Made by a program: the position numbers and the translations under genes. Under the pieces are notes generated by a model. That model did not search any database. It saw only the letters and a list, made by a program, of their open reading frames with translations, and was not told the origin of the DNA. This document shows positions 52,794 through 64,000 of a stretch of DNA of 64,000 bases, in pieces. Position 1 is the first letter of the stretch. The number at the start of each line of letters is the position of its first letter. Source of the stretch: Hydractinia symbiolongicarpus (lineage: Eukaryota; Cnidaria; Hydrozoa; Anthoathecata; Hydractiniidae). The DNA lies in NCBI RefSeq assembly GCF_029227915.1, contig NC_079885.1:28275001-28339000 (forward strand), given 5' to 3'.

Positions 52794-55700
52794 TCATTGA
52801 CTTTCTAACGGTGTCAATTCGCTTAACTTACAACGGTTGCGTCACGTATTCGTACCAACATGTATTTAGTGATTCTTTTCCGATATTACTAAGTTGTATT
52901 GCTTTTGACAGTGAAACGATTGCCTGTGGGACTTAATTGAAGTGATTCTGGACTGTGACCTTATTAATGTGATAGATGAGCCAATTGGATTCCAAGGAAT
53001 AACATTCCTCTTAATTTGACATGATTTCTGGAATTCAGCGATTACACTCGGCCCAATGGTAGCGCTTCACTTAAACATTTATATAAAATAAGTCATTTTT
53101 TTACTGTGGGACCAATCCTAGCCGTTATCGGGCGCTGAAGAAATAGAAACAGTTTTAAAAACTACATTTCAATGAGTTTCTAACGGTATAAATCCGTTTG
53201 AGTTACAACGGTGGCGTCACATATTCGTACCAACATGTATTTAGCGATAGTATTCGGATATTACAAGGATGTATCGCTTTTAACAGTAAAACGATGGACT
53301 GTGGGACTTAATTGAACTTATTTTGGACTGTGACCTTATAAATGTGATAAGTGAGACAATTGGATTCCAAGGAATAACATTCTTCTTAATTTGACATGAT
53401 TGCTGCAATTCAGCGATTACACTCGGCCCAATGGTAGCGCTTCACTTAAAAATTTAGATAAAATAAGTCATTTTTTACTGTGGGAACAATCCTAGCCATT
53501 AGCGCGCGCTGAAGAAATAGAGACAGTTTCAAATACTACATTTCATTGACTTTCTAAACGTATCAGTCCGTTTCAACTGCAACGGTTACGTCACATAATC
53601 GTACCAACATGTATTTAGTGATTTTTTTCCGATATTACTAAGTTGTATTGCTTTTGACAGTGAAACGATTGCCTGTGGGACTTAATTGAAGTGATTCTGG
53701 ACTGTGACCTTATGAATGTGATAGATGAGCCAATTGGATTCCAAGGAATAACATTCTTCTTAATTTGACATGATTTCTGGAATTCAGCGATTACACTCGG
53801 TCCAATGGTAGCGCCTCACTTAAAAATTTTCATAAAATAAGTCCTTTTTTACTGTGGGACCAATCCTAGCCGTTAGTGCGCGCTGAAGAAATAGAGACAG
53901 TTTCAAATACTACATTTCATTGACTTTCTAACGGTATCAGTCAATTTCAACTACAACGGTTACGTCACATATTCGTACCAACATGTATTTAGTGATTTTT
54001 TTCCGATATTACTAAGTTGTATTGCTTTTGACAGTGAAACGATTGCCTGTGGGACTTACTTGAAGTGATTCTGGACTGTGACCTTATTAATGTGATAGAT
54101 GAGCCAATTGGATTCCAAGGAATAACATTCATCTTAATTTGACATGATTTCTGGAAATTCTCACGGTTACGTCACATATTCGTACCAACATGTATTTAGT
54201 GATATTTTTCCGATATTACTAAGTTGCATTGCTTTTGACAGTGAAACGATTGCCTGTGGGACTTACTTGAAGTGATTCTGGACTGTGACCTTATTAATGT
54301 GATAGATGAGCCAATTGGATTCCAAGGAATAACATTCATCTTAATTTGACATGATTTCTGGAAATTCTCACGGTTACGTCACATATTCGTACCAACATGT
54401 ATTTAGTGATTTTTTTCCGATATTACTAAGTTGTATTGCTTTTGAAAACGATGGACTGTGGGACTTAATTGAACTTATTTTGGACTGTGACCTTATAAAT
54501 GTGATAAGTGAGACAATTGGATTCCAAGGAATAACATTCTTCTTAATTTGATATGATTGCTGCAATTCAGCGATTACACTCGGCCCTATGGTAGCGCTTC
54601 ACTTAAAAATTTATACAAAATAAGTCACTTTTTACGGTGGGACGAATCCTGGCCGTTAGCACGCGCTGAATAAATAGGAACAGTTTCAAAGACTACATTT
54701 CATTGACTTTCTGTCGGTATAAATCCGTTTGAGTTACAACGGTTGCGTTACATATTCGTACCAACATGTATTTAGTGATTTTTTTCCGATATTACTAAGT
54801 TGTATTGCTTTTGACAGTGAAACGATTGCCTGTGGGACTTAATTGAAGTGATTCTGGACTGTGACCTTATTAATGTGATAGATGAGCCATTTGGATTCCA
54901 AGGAATAACATTCTTCTTAATTTGACATGATTTCTGGAATTCAGCGATTACACTCGGCCCAATGGTAGCGCTTCACTTAACAATTTAGATAAAATAAGTC
55001 ATTTTTTATTGTGGCACCAATCCTAGCCGTTAGCGCGCGCTGAAGAATTAGAGACAGTTTCAAATACTACATTTTATTGACTTTCTAAAGGTATCAGTCC
55101 GTTTCAACTACAACGGTTACGTCACATATCCGTACCAACATGTATTTAGTGATATTTTTCCGATATTACGAAGTTGCATTGCTTTTGACAGTGAAAAGAT
55201 TGCCTGTGGGACTTAATTGAAGTGATTCCGGACTGTGACCTTAATGTAATAGATGAGACAATTGGATTACAAGGAATAACATTCTTTATAATTTGACATA
55301 ATTTCTGGAATTCAGCGATTACACTCGGCCCTATGGTAGCGCTTCACTTAAACATTTATATAAAATAAGTCATTTTTTCACTGTGGGACCAATCCTAGCC
55401 GTTATCGGGCGCTGAAGAAATAGAGACACTTTCAAAAACTACATTTCATTGACTTTCTAACGGTGTCAATTTGCTTAACTTACAACGGTTGCGTCACGTA
55501 TTCGTACCAACATGTATTTAGTGATTCTTTTCCGATATTACTAAGTTGTATTGCTTTTGACAGTGAAACGATTGCCTGTGGGACTTAATTGAAGTGATTC
55601 TGGACTGTGATCTTATTAATGTGATAGATGAGCCAATTGGATTCCAAGGAATAACATTCCTCTTAATTTGACATGATTTCTGGAATTCAGCGATTACACT

Positions 55701-57359
55701 CGGCCCAATGGTAGCGCTTCACTTAAAAATTTAGATAAAATAAGTCATTTTTTATTGTGGGACCAATCCTAGCCGTTAGCGCGCGCTGAAGAATTAGAGA
55801 CAGTTTCAAATACTACATTTCATTGATTTTATAAAGGTATCAGTCCGTTTCAACTACAACGGTTACGTCACATATCCGTACCAACATGTATTTAGTGATA
55901 TTTTTCCGATATTACTAAGTTGCATTGCTTTTGACAGTGAAACGATTGCCTGTGGGACTTAGTTGAAGTGATTCTGGACTGTGACCTTATAAATGTAATA
56001 GATGAGCCAATTGGATTACAAGGAATAACATTCTTCAGAATTTGACATGATTTCGTGAATTCAGCGATTACACTCGGCCCTATGGTAGCGCTTCACTTAA
56101 AACTTTATATAAAATAAGTCATTTTTTTTACTGTGGGACCAATCCTAGCCGTTATCGGGCGCTGAAAAAATAGAGACAGTTTTAAAAACTACATTTCCAT
56201 GACTTTCTAACGGTATAAATCCGTTTGAGTTACAACGGTTGCGTCACATATTCGTACCAACATGTATTTAGCGATAGTATTCGGATATTACTAGAATGTA
56301 TCGCTTTTAACAGTAAAACGATTGGCTGTGGGACTTAATTGAACTTATTTTGGACTGTGACCTTATAAATGTGATAAGTGAGACAATTGGACCCAAGAAA
56401 TAACATTCTTCTTACCTTGACATGATTGCTGAAATTTACCGATTTCACTGGGCGCTGTGGTAGCGCTTCACTTAAAACTTTTTATAAAATAATTACTTTT
56501 TTACTGTTGGACAAATCCTAGCCGTTAGGGCGCGCTGAAGAAATGGAGACAGTTTCAAAAACTACATTTCATTGACTTTCTAACGGTGTCAATCCGCTTA
56601 ACTTACAACGGTTGCGTCACGTATTCGTACCAACATGTATTTTGTGATTCTTTTCCGATATTACTAAGTTGTATTGCTTTTGACAGTGAAACGCTTGACT
56701 GTGGGTCTTAATTAAAGTGATTCTGTACTGTGACCTTATAAATGTAATAAATGAGCCAATTGGACTCCAAGGAAGAACATTCTTCTTAATTTGACATGAT
56801 TGCTGGAATTCAGCGATTACACTCGGCCCTATGGTAGCGCTTCACTTAAACATTTATATAAAGTAAGTCATTTTTTTACTGTGGGACCAATCCTAGCCGT
56901 TATCGGGCGCTGAAAAAATAGAAACAGTTTTAAAAACTACATTTCAATGACTTTCAAACGGTATAAATCCGTCTGAGTTACAACGGTTGCGTCACATATT
57001 CGTACCAACATGTATTTAGCGATAGTATTCGGATATTACTAGGATGTATCGCTTTTAACAGTAAAACGATTGGCTGTGGGACTTAATTGAACTTATTTTG
57101 GACTGTGACCTTATAAATGTGATAAGTGAGACAATTGGACCCAAGAAATAACATTCTTCTTACCTTGACAGGATTGCTGGAATTTACCGATTTCACTGGG
57201 CGCTGTGGTAGCGCTTCACTTAAAGATTTTTATAAAAGAATTACTTTTTTACTGTTGGACAAATCCTAGCCGTTAGGGCGCGCTGAAGAAATGGAGACAG
57301 TTTCAAAAACTACATTTCATTGACTTTCTAACGGTGTCAATCCGCTTAACTTACAACGG
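52465..57359 (+). repeat. 4895-bp block, second copy
   Basis: Units start at 52794, 53169, 53543, 53917, 54159 (207 bp), 54366 (334 bp), 54700, 55074, 55446, 55820, 56196, 56569, 56944 and 57317. Differences from the first copy that I noticed are few: ATTACGAAG (55166), GATGAGCC for GATGAGAC (about 56007), GACAGGATTGC (57168) and GTTAGGGCGC for GTTAGTGCGC (57271). Confidence 0.9.
54159..54699 (+). repeat. Pair of truncated units, 207 + 334 bp
   Basis: Copy of 49264-49804 at offset 4895. Open frames lie at 54351-54551 (plus) and 54374-54565 (minus). Confidence 0.92.
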
Positions 57360-58319
57360 TTGCGTCACGTATTCGTACCAACATGTATTTAGTGATTCTT
57401 TTCCGATATTACTAAGTTGTATTGCTTTTGACAGTGAAACGATTGACTGTGGGTCTTAATTGAAGTGATTCTGTACTGTGACCTTATAAATGTAATAAAT
57501 GAGCCAATTGGACTCCAAGGAAGAACATTCTTCTTAATTTGACATGATTGCTGGAATTCAGCGATTACACTCGGCCCTAAGGTAGCGCTTCACTTAAAAA
57601 TTTATATAAAATAAGTCAGTTTTTACTGTGGGACCAATGCTGGCCGTTAGCACGCGCTGAATAAATAGGAACAGTTTCAAAGACTACATTTCATTGACCT
57701 TCTGGCGGTGTAAATCCGTTTGAGTTACAACGGTTGCGTCACATATTCGTACCAACATGTATTTAGCGATAGTATTCGGATATTACTAGGATGCATCGCT
57801 TTTAACAGTGAAACGATGGACTGTGGGAGTTAATTGAACTTATTTTGGACTGTGACCTTATAAATGTGATAAGTGAGACAATTGGACCCAAGAAATAACA
57901 TTCTTCTTACCTTAACATGATTGCTGTGGTAGCGCTTCACTTAAAAATTTTTATAAAATAAGTCCTTTTTTACTGTTGGACCAATCCTAGCCGTTAGTGC
58001 GCGCTGAAGAAATGGAGACAGTTTCAAAAACTACATTTCATTGACTTTCTAACGGTGTCAATCCGCTTAACTTACAACGGTTGCGTCACGTATTCGTACC
58101 AACATGTATTTAGTGATTTTTTTGCGATATTACTAAGTTGTATTGCTTTGGACAGTGAAACGATTGCCTGTGGGACTTAATTGAAGTGATTCTGGACTGT
58201 GACCTTATTAATGTGATAGATGAGACAATTGGATTCCAAGGAATAACATTCTTCTTAATTTGACATGATTTCTGGAATTCAGCGATTACACTCGGCCCTA
58301 TGGTAGCGCTTCACTTAAA
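57360..58319 (+). repeat. Class III/II transition block
   Basis: This holds most of unit 57317 (class III), unit 57691 and most of 58038 (class III head, class I body with TTTTTTTGCGATATTAC and GCTTTGGACAG). It links the 4895-bp duplication to the six-unit repeat on its right. I see no other element. Confidence 0.88.
57691..58037 (+). repeat. Class II unit with a 26-bp internal deletion (347 bp)
   Basis: The sequence reads ATGATTGCTGTGGTAGCG where related class II units (57317 neighbours, 56944) have GATTGCTG, then GAATTTACCGATTTCACTGG, then GCGCTGTGGTAGCG. Exactly one copy of a GCTG direct repeat and the 22 bases between are gone, as expected for slippage or microhomology repair. Confidence 0.9.
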
Positions 58320-60563
58320 AATTTAGATAAAATAAGTCATTTGTTATTGTGGGACCAATCCTAGCCCTTAGCGCGCGCTGAAGAATTAGAGACAGTATCA
58401 AATACTACATTTCATTGACTTTCTAAAGGTATCAGTCCGATTCAACTACAACGGTTACGTCACATATCCGTACCAACATGTATTTAGTGATATTTTTCCG
58501 ATATTACTAAGTTGCATTGCTTTTGACAGTGAAACGATGGACTGTGGGACTTAATTGAACTTATTTTGGACTGTGACCTTATAAATGTGATAAGTGAGAC
58601 AATTGGATTCCAAGGAATAACATTCTTCTTAATTTGACATGATTGCTGCAATTCAGCGATTACACTCGGCCCAATGGTAGCGCTTTACTTAAAAATTTAG
58701 ATAAAATAAGTCAATTTTTACTGTTGGACCAATCCTAGCCGTTAGTGCGCGCTGAAGAAATGGAGACAGTTTCAAGTACTACATTTCATTGATTTTCTAA
58801 CGGTATCAGTCCGTTTCAACCACAACGGTTACGTCACATATTCGTACCAACATGTATTTAGTGATTCTTTTCCGATATTACTAAGTTGTATTGCTTTTGA
58901 CAGTGAAACGATTGCCTGTGGGACTTAATTGAAGTGATTCTGGACTGTGACCTTATGAATGTGATAGATGAGCCAATTGGATTTCAAGGAATAACATTCT
59001 TCTTAATTTGATATGATTGCTGCAATTCAGCGATTGCACTCGGCCCAATGGTAGCGCTTCACTTAAAAATTTAGATAAAATAAGTCATTTTTTACTGTGG
59101 GACCAATCCTAGGCGTTAGCGCGAGCTGAAGAAATAGAGACAGTTTCAAATACTACATTTCATTGACTTTCTAACGGTGGCAATCCGCTTAACTTACAAC
59201 GGTTGCGTCACGTATTCGTACCAACATGTATTTAGTGATTCTTTTCGGATATTACTAAGTTGTATTGCTTTTGACAGTGAAACGATTGACTGTGGGTCTT
59301 AATTGAAGTGATTCTGTACTGTGACCTTATAAATGTAATAAATGAGCCAATTGGACTCCAAGGAAGAACATTCTTCTTAATTTGACAAGATTGCTGGAAT
59401 TCAGCGATTACACTCGGCCCTAAGGTAGCGCTTCACTTGAAAATTTATATAAAATAAGTCAGTTTTTACTGTTGGACCAATCCTAGCCGTTAGTGCGCGC
59501 TGAAGAAATGGAGACAGTTTCAAATACTACATTTCATTGACTTTTTAACGGTGTCAATCCGCTTAACTTACAACGGTTGCGTCACGTATTCGTACCAACA
59601 TGTATTTAGTGATTCTTTTCCGATATTACTAAGTTGTATTACTTTTGACAGTGAAACGATTGACTGTGGGTCTTAATTGAAGTGATTCTGTACTGTGACC
59701 CTATAAATGTAATAAATGAGCCAATTGGACTCCAAGGAAGAACATTCTTCTTAATTTGACATGATTGCTGGAATTCAGCGATTACACTCGGCCCTAAGAT
59801 AGCGCTTCACTTGAAAATTTATATAAAATAAGTCAGTTTTTACTGTGGGACCAATCCTGGCCATTAGCACGCACCGAATAAATAGGAGCAGTTTCAAAGA
59901 CTACATTTCATTGACCTTCTAACGGTATAAATCCGTTTGAATTACAACGGTTGTGTCACATATTCGTACCAACATTTATTTAGCGATAGTATTCGGATAT
60001 TACTAGGTTGCATCGCTTTTAACAGTGAAACGATTGACTGTGGGACTTAATTGAAATTATTTTGGACTGTGATCTTATAAATGTGATAAGTGAGACATAT
60101 GGACTCCAAGGAATAACATTCTTTTTAATTTGACATGATTTCTGGAATTCAGCGATTACACTCGGCCCTATGGTAGCGCTTCACTTAAAATTTTTTATAA
60201 AATAAGTCCTTTTTTGCTGTTGGACCAATCCTAGCCGTTAGTGCGCGCTGAAGAAATGGAGACAGTTTCAAAAACTACATTTCATTGACTTTTTAACGGT
60301 GTCAATCTGCTTAACTTACAACGGTTGCGTCACGTATTCGTACCAACATGTATTTAGTGATTCTTTTCCGATATTACTAAGTTGTATTGCTTTTGACAGT
60401 GAAACGATTGACTGTGGGTCTTAATTGAAGTGATTCTGTACTGTGACCTTATAAATGTAATAAATGAGCCAATTGGACTCCAAGGAAGAACATTCTTCTT
60501 AATTTGACATGATTGCTGGAATTCAGCGATTACACTCGGCCCAATGGTAGGGCTTCACTTAAA
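58320..60563 (+). repeat. 2244-bp six-unit repeat, first copy
   Basis: Units start at 58412, 58786, 59160, 59534, 59908 and 60282, all 374 bp. Markers: CATTTGTTATTGTGG, AGTCCGATTCAAC, AACCACAACGG, CCTAGGCGTTAGCGCGAGC and GCACGCACCGAATAAATAGG. It repeats at offset 2244. Confidence 0.92.
59534..59907 (+). repeat. Class III monomer (374 bp)
   Basis: Class III is marked by GGTGTCAATCCGCTTAAC, TTGCGTCACGTATTCG, GTGATTCTTTTCC, GACTGTGGGTCTTAATTG, GATTCTGTACTGTGACC, AATGTAATAAATGAGCC, TGGACTCCAAGGAAGAAC and, in this subgroup, CGGCCCTAAGATAGCG. It dominates only the right end of the window (51674, 56569, 57317, 59160, 59534, 60282, 61404, 61778, 62526). Its first part also appears in mixed units at 1, 32658, 47899, 50551, 52422, 52794, 55446 and 58038. 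Class III often alternates with class II as a dimer of about 748 bp. Confidence 0.88.
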
Positions 60564-62807
60564 AATTTAGATAAAATAAGTCATTTGTTATTGTGGGACC
60601 AATCCTAGCCCTTAGCGCGCGCTGAAGAATTAGAGACAGTATCAAATACTACATTTCATTGACTTTCTAAAGGTATCAGTCCGATTCAACTACAACGGTT
60701 ACGTCACATATCCGTACCAACATGTATTTAGTGATATTTTTCCGATATTACTAAGTTGCATTGCTTTTGACAGTGAAACGATGGACTGTGGGACTTAATT
60801 GAACTTATTTTGGACTGTGACCTTATAAATGTGATAAGTGAGACAATTGGATTCCAAGGAATAACATTCTTCTTAATTTGACATGATTGCTGCAATTCAG
60901 CGATTACACTCGGCCCAATGGTAGCGCTTTACTTAAAAATTTAGATAAAATAAGTCAATTTTTACTGTTGGACCAATCCTAGCCGTTAGTGCGCGCTGAA
61001 GAAATGGAGACAGTTTCAAGTACTACATTTCATTGATTTTCTAACGGTATCAGTCCGTTTCAACCACAACGGTTACGTCACATATTCGTACCAACATGTA
61101 TTTAGTGATTCTTTTCCGATATTACTAAGTTGTATTGCTTTTGACAGTGAAACGATTGCCTGTGGGACTTAATTGAAGTGATTCTGGACTGTGACCTTAT
61201 GAATGTGATAGATGAGCCAATTGGATTTCAAGGAATAACATTCTTCTTAATTTGATATGATTGCTGCAATTCAGCGATTGCACTCGGCCCAATGGTAGCG
61301 CTTCACTTAAAAATTTAGATAAAATAAGTCATTTTTTACTGTGGGACCAATCCTAGGCGTTAGCGCGAGCTGAAGAAATAGAGACAGTTTCAAATACTAC
61401 ATTTCATTGACTTTCTAACGGTGGCAATCCGCTTAACTTACAACGGTTGCGTCACGTATTCGTACCAACATGTATTTAGTGATTCTTTTCGGATATTACT
61501 AAGTTGTATTGCTTTTGACAGTGAAACGATTGACTGTGGGTCTTAATTGAAGTGATTCTGTACTGTGACCTTATAAATGTAATAAATGAGCCAATTGGAC
61601 TCCAAGGAAGAACATTCTTCTTAATTTGACAAGATTGCTGGAATTCAGCGATTACACTCGGCCCTAAGGTAGCGCTTCGCTTGAAAATTTATATAAAATA
61701 AGTCAGTTTTTACTGTTGGACCAATCCTAGCCGTTAGTGCGCGCTGAAGAATAAGAGACAGTTTCAAATACTACATTTCATTGACTTTTTAACGGTGTCA
61801 ATCCGCTTAACTTACAACGGTTGCGTCACGTATTCGTACCAACATGTATTTAGTGATTCTTTTCCGATATTACTAAGTTGTATTACTTTTGACAGTGAAA
61901 CGATTGACTGTGGGTCTTAATTGAAGTGATTCTGTACTGTGACCCTATAAATGTAATAAATGAGCCAATTGGACTCCAAGGAAGAACATTCTTCTTAATT
62001 TGACACGATTGCTGGAATTCAGCGAATACACTCGGCCCTAAGAAAGCGCTTCACTTGAAAATTTATATAAAATAAGTCAGTTTTTACTGTGGGACCAATC
62101 CTGGCCATTAGCACGCACCGAATAAATAGGAGCAGTTTCAAAGACTACATTTCATTGACCTTCTAACGGTATAAATCCGTTTGAATTACAACGGTTGCGT
62201 CACATATTCGTACCAACATTTATTTAGCGATAGTATTCGGATATTACTAGGTTGCATCGCTTTTAACAGTGAAACGATTGACTGTGGGACTTAATTGAAA
62301 TTATTTTGGACTGTGATCTTATAAATGTGATAAGTGAGACATATGGACTCCAAGGAATAACATTCTTTTTAATTTGACATGATTTCTGGAATTCAGCGAT
62401 TACACTCGGCCCTATGGTAGCGCTTCACTTAAAAATTTTTATAAAATAAGTCCTTTTTTGCTGTTGGACCAATCCTAGCCGTTAGTGCGCGCTGAAGAAA
62501 TGGAGACAGTTTCAAAAACTACATTTCATTGACTTTTTAACGGTGTCAATCTGCTTAACTTACAACGGTTGCGTCACGTATTCGTACCAACATGTATTTA
62601 GTGATTCTTTTCCGATATTACTAAGTTGTATTGCTTTTGACCGTGAAACGATTGACTGTGGGTCTTAATTGAAGTGATTCTGTACTGTGACCTTATAAAT
62701 GTAATAAATGAGCCAATTGGACTCCAAGGAAGAACATTCTTCTTAATTTGACATGATTGCTGGAATTCAGCGATTACACTCGGCCCTAAGATAGCGCTTC
62801 ACTTGAA
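60564..62807 (+). repeat. 2244-bp six-unit repeat, second copy
   Basis: Units start at 60656, 61030, 61404, 61778, 62152 and 62526. Differences noticed from the first copy: GCTTCGCTTGAAAA (61674), GAAGAATAAGAGACAG (61746), GACACGATTGC (62002), AGCGAATACAC (62021) and TTGACCGTGAAACG (62637). Confidence 0.92.
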
Positions 62808-64000
62808 AATTTATATAAAATAAGTCAGTTTTTACTGTGGGACCAATCCTGGCCGTTAGCACGCGCCGAATAAATAGGAGCAGTTTCAAAGACTACATTT
62901 CATTGACCTTCTGGCGGTATAAATCCGTTTGAATTACAACGGTTGCGTCACATATTCGTACCAACATTTATTTAGCGATAGTATTCGGATACTACTAGGT
63001 TGCATCGCTTTTAACAGTGAAACGATTGACTGTGGGACTTAATTGAAATTATTTTGGACTGTGATCTTATAAATGTGATAGATGAGCCAATTGGATTCCA
63101 AGGAAAAACATTCTTCTTAGTTTGACATGATTTCTGGAATTCAGCGATTACACTCGGCCCAATGGTAGCGCTTCACTTAAAAATTTAGATAAAATAAGTC
63201 ATTTGTTGTTGTGGGACCAATCCTAGCCGTTAGCGCGCGCTGAAGAATTAGAGACAGTATCAAATACTACATTTCATTGACTTTCTAAAGGTATCAGTCC
63301 GTTTCAACTACAACGGTTACGTCACATATCCGTACCAACATGTATTTAGTGATATTTTTCCGATATTACTAAGTTGCATTGCTTTTGACAGTGAAACGAT
63401 GGACTGTGGGACTTAATTGAACTTATTTTGGACTGTGACCTTATAAATGTGATAAGTGAGACAATTGGGTTCCAAGGAATAACATTCTTCTTAATTTGAC
63501 ATGATTGCTGCAATTCAGCGATTACACTCGGCCTAATGGTAGCGCTTTACTTAAAAATTTAGATAAAATAAGTCAATTTTTACTGTTGGACCAATCCTAG
63601 CCGTTAGTGCGCGCTGAAGAAATGGAGACAGTTTCAAATACTACATTTCATTGACTTTCTAACGGTATCAGTCTGTTTCAACCACAACGGTTACGTCATA
63701 TATTCGTACCAACATGTATTTAGTGATTCTTTTCCGATATTACTAAGTTGTATTGCTTTTGACAGTGAAACGATTGCCTGTGGGACTTAATTGAAGTGAT
63801 TCTGGACTGTGACCTTATGAATGTGATAGATGAGCCAATTGGATTCCAAGGAATAACATTCTTCTTAATTTGATATGATTGCTGCAATTCAGCGATTGCA
63901 CTCGGCCCAATGGTAGCGCTTCACTTAAAAATTTAGATAAAATAAGTCATTTTTTACTGTGGGACCAATCCTAGGCGTTAGCGCGAGCTGAAGAAATAGA
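62808..64000 (+). repeat. Third copy of the six-unit repeat, one monomer longer, cut by the window end
   Basis: Unit 62900 is an extra class II-headed unit that resembles 59908 and 62152 but changes to class I after TGTGATCTTATAAATG. Then 63274 and 63648 match 60656 and 61030 at offset 2618, that is seven units instead of six. The copy keeps the common CCGTTTCAAC at 63300, whereas the other two have CCGATTCAAC. Confidence 0.88.

Larger units (their letters stand above)
1..64000 (+). repeat. Satellite DNA array, about 374-bp monomer, head-to-tail
   Basis: The window is tiled end to end by one repeat. I set the register at the TC of the block TTCATTGAC (TTCAATGAC in class II) and followed it through about 180 units. 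Spacing is 372-376 bp except in named short units (207, 232, 242, 306, 334-335, 347 bp). All units run the same way; I saw no inversion and no insertion of other DNA. Window start falls on a unit boundary in this register and the last unit (from 63648) is cut by the window end, so the array continues on at least one side. Long uniform arrays with higher-order repeats are typical of centromeric or pericentromeric heterochromatin in eukaryotes; that location is inference. About 374 bp is close to two nucleosome repeats. Any stretch below without its own entry is this repeat and nothing else. Confidence 0.98.

Noticed and set aside
1-64000. CRISPR array (regular repeats)
   Set aside because: There are no unique spacers of constant size between short repeats; the whole 374-bp unit is repeated and no cas genes are present.
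1-64000. Transposon-derived origin (terminal repeats, target-site duplications, transposase traces)
   Set aside because: No inverted termini, no coding remnants and no flanking unique DNA are visible in the window.

Overview
The whole window is one uninterrupted, head-to-tail satellite DNA array. I can place about 180 repeat units, all in the same orientation. The normal unit is about 374 bp (372-376). The unit at 2419-2792 has 138 G+C in 374 by hand count, about 37% GC. I see no gene, RNA gene, transposon, microsatellite or unique stretch. Every reading frame above about 60 codons lies in the same recurrent truncated repeat, on both strands, and is best read as a by-product of a deletion that removed stop codons. 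This is a eukaryotic, probably centromeric or pericentromeric, heterochromatin sequence. The sequence does not name the organism. CpG is not depleted (13 CpG in unit 2419-2792, against about 13 expected), which argues weakly against a heavily CpG-methylated germline such as that of a vertebrate, and fits many invertebrates better. I do not recognise the family.

Units fall into four sequence classes. Class I is the commonest. Class II has ATAAATCC, GATAGTATTCGG and TGGACTGTGGGACTT. Class III has GTCAATCCGCTTAAC, GATTCTTTTCC and TGTGGGTCTT. Class IV has ATATCCGTACC, GATATTTTTCC and GTAATAGATGAGAC. Many units are chimeras that change class part-way. Besides normal units there are recurrent short ones: 207, 306 and 334-335 bp, often preceded by a 242-bp unit. 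They share one deletion junction and mark copies of a higher-order repeat.

Layout by internal homology. 1-2711: mixed classes with a 375-bp monomer duplication. 2712-4209: a 749-bp dimer in two tandem copies. 3895-9540 and 9541-15328: a tandem duplication of a 5.65-kb block. 15329-17535: a five-unit (1871-bp) stretch copied from about 11.05-12.9 kb, plus one further unit. 17536-25432: a second copy of 661-9540. 25433-27250: copy of 15329-17535 lacking one monomer. 27250-31809: a 2280-bp block in two tandem copies. 31810-34604: a bridge, most of it a copy of 374-2320. 34605-42494: a 3945-bp block in two tandem copies. 42495-47152: a 1906-bp and a 2280-bp version of the higher-order repeat. 45530-50833: a 2652-bp block in two tandem copies. 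47570-57359: a 4895-bp block in two tandem copies that contains part of the previous duplication. 57360-58319: class II/III units with one internal deletion. 58320-64000: a 2244-bp (six-unit) block in two copies plus a third copy lengthened by one monomer.

Nothing here encodes a protein system. The interest lies in the record of how the array grows: nested tandem duplications at scales from 375 bp to about 9 kb, mostly joined in register (unequal exchange), and a few out-of-register joins and short deletions between direct repeats. A short block (TTACGTCA or TTGCGTCA followed by TTCGTACCAACATG) is nearly invariant across classes and is the best candidate for a protein-binding element. Coordinates of duplication joins are approximate because both sides are the same repeat.
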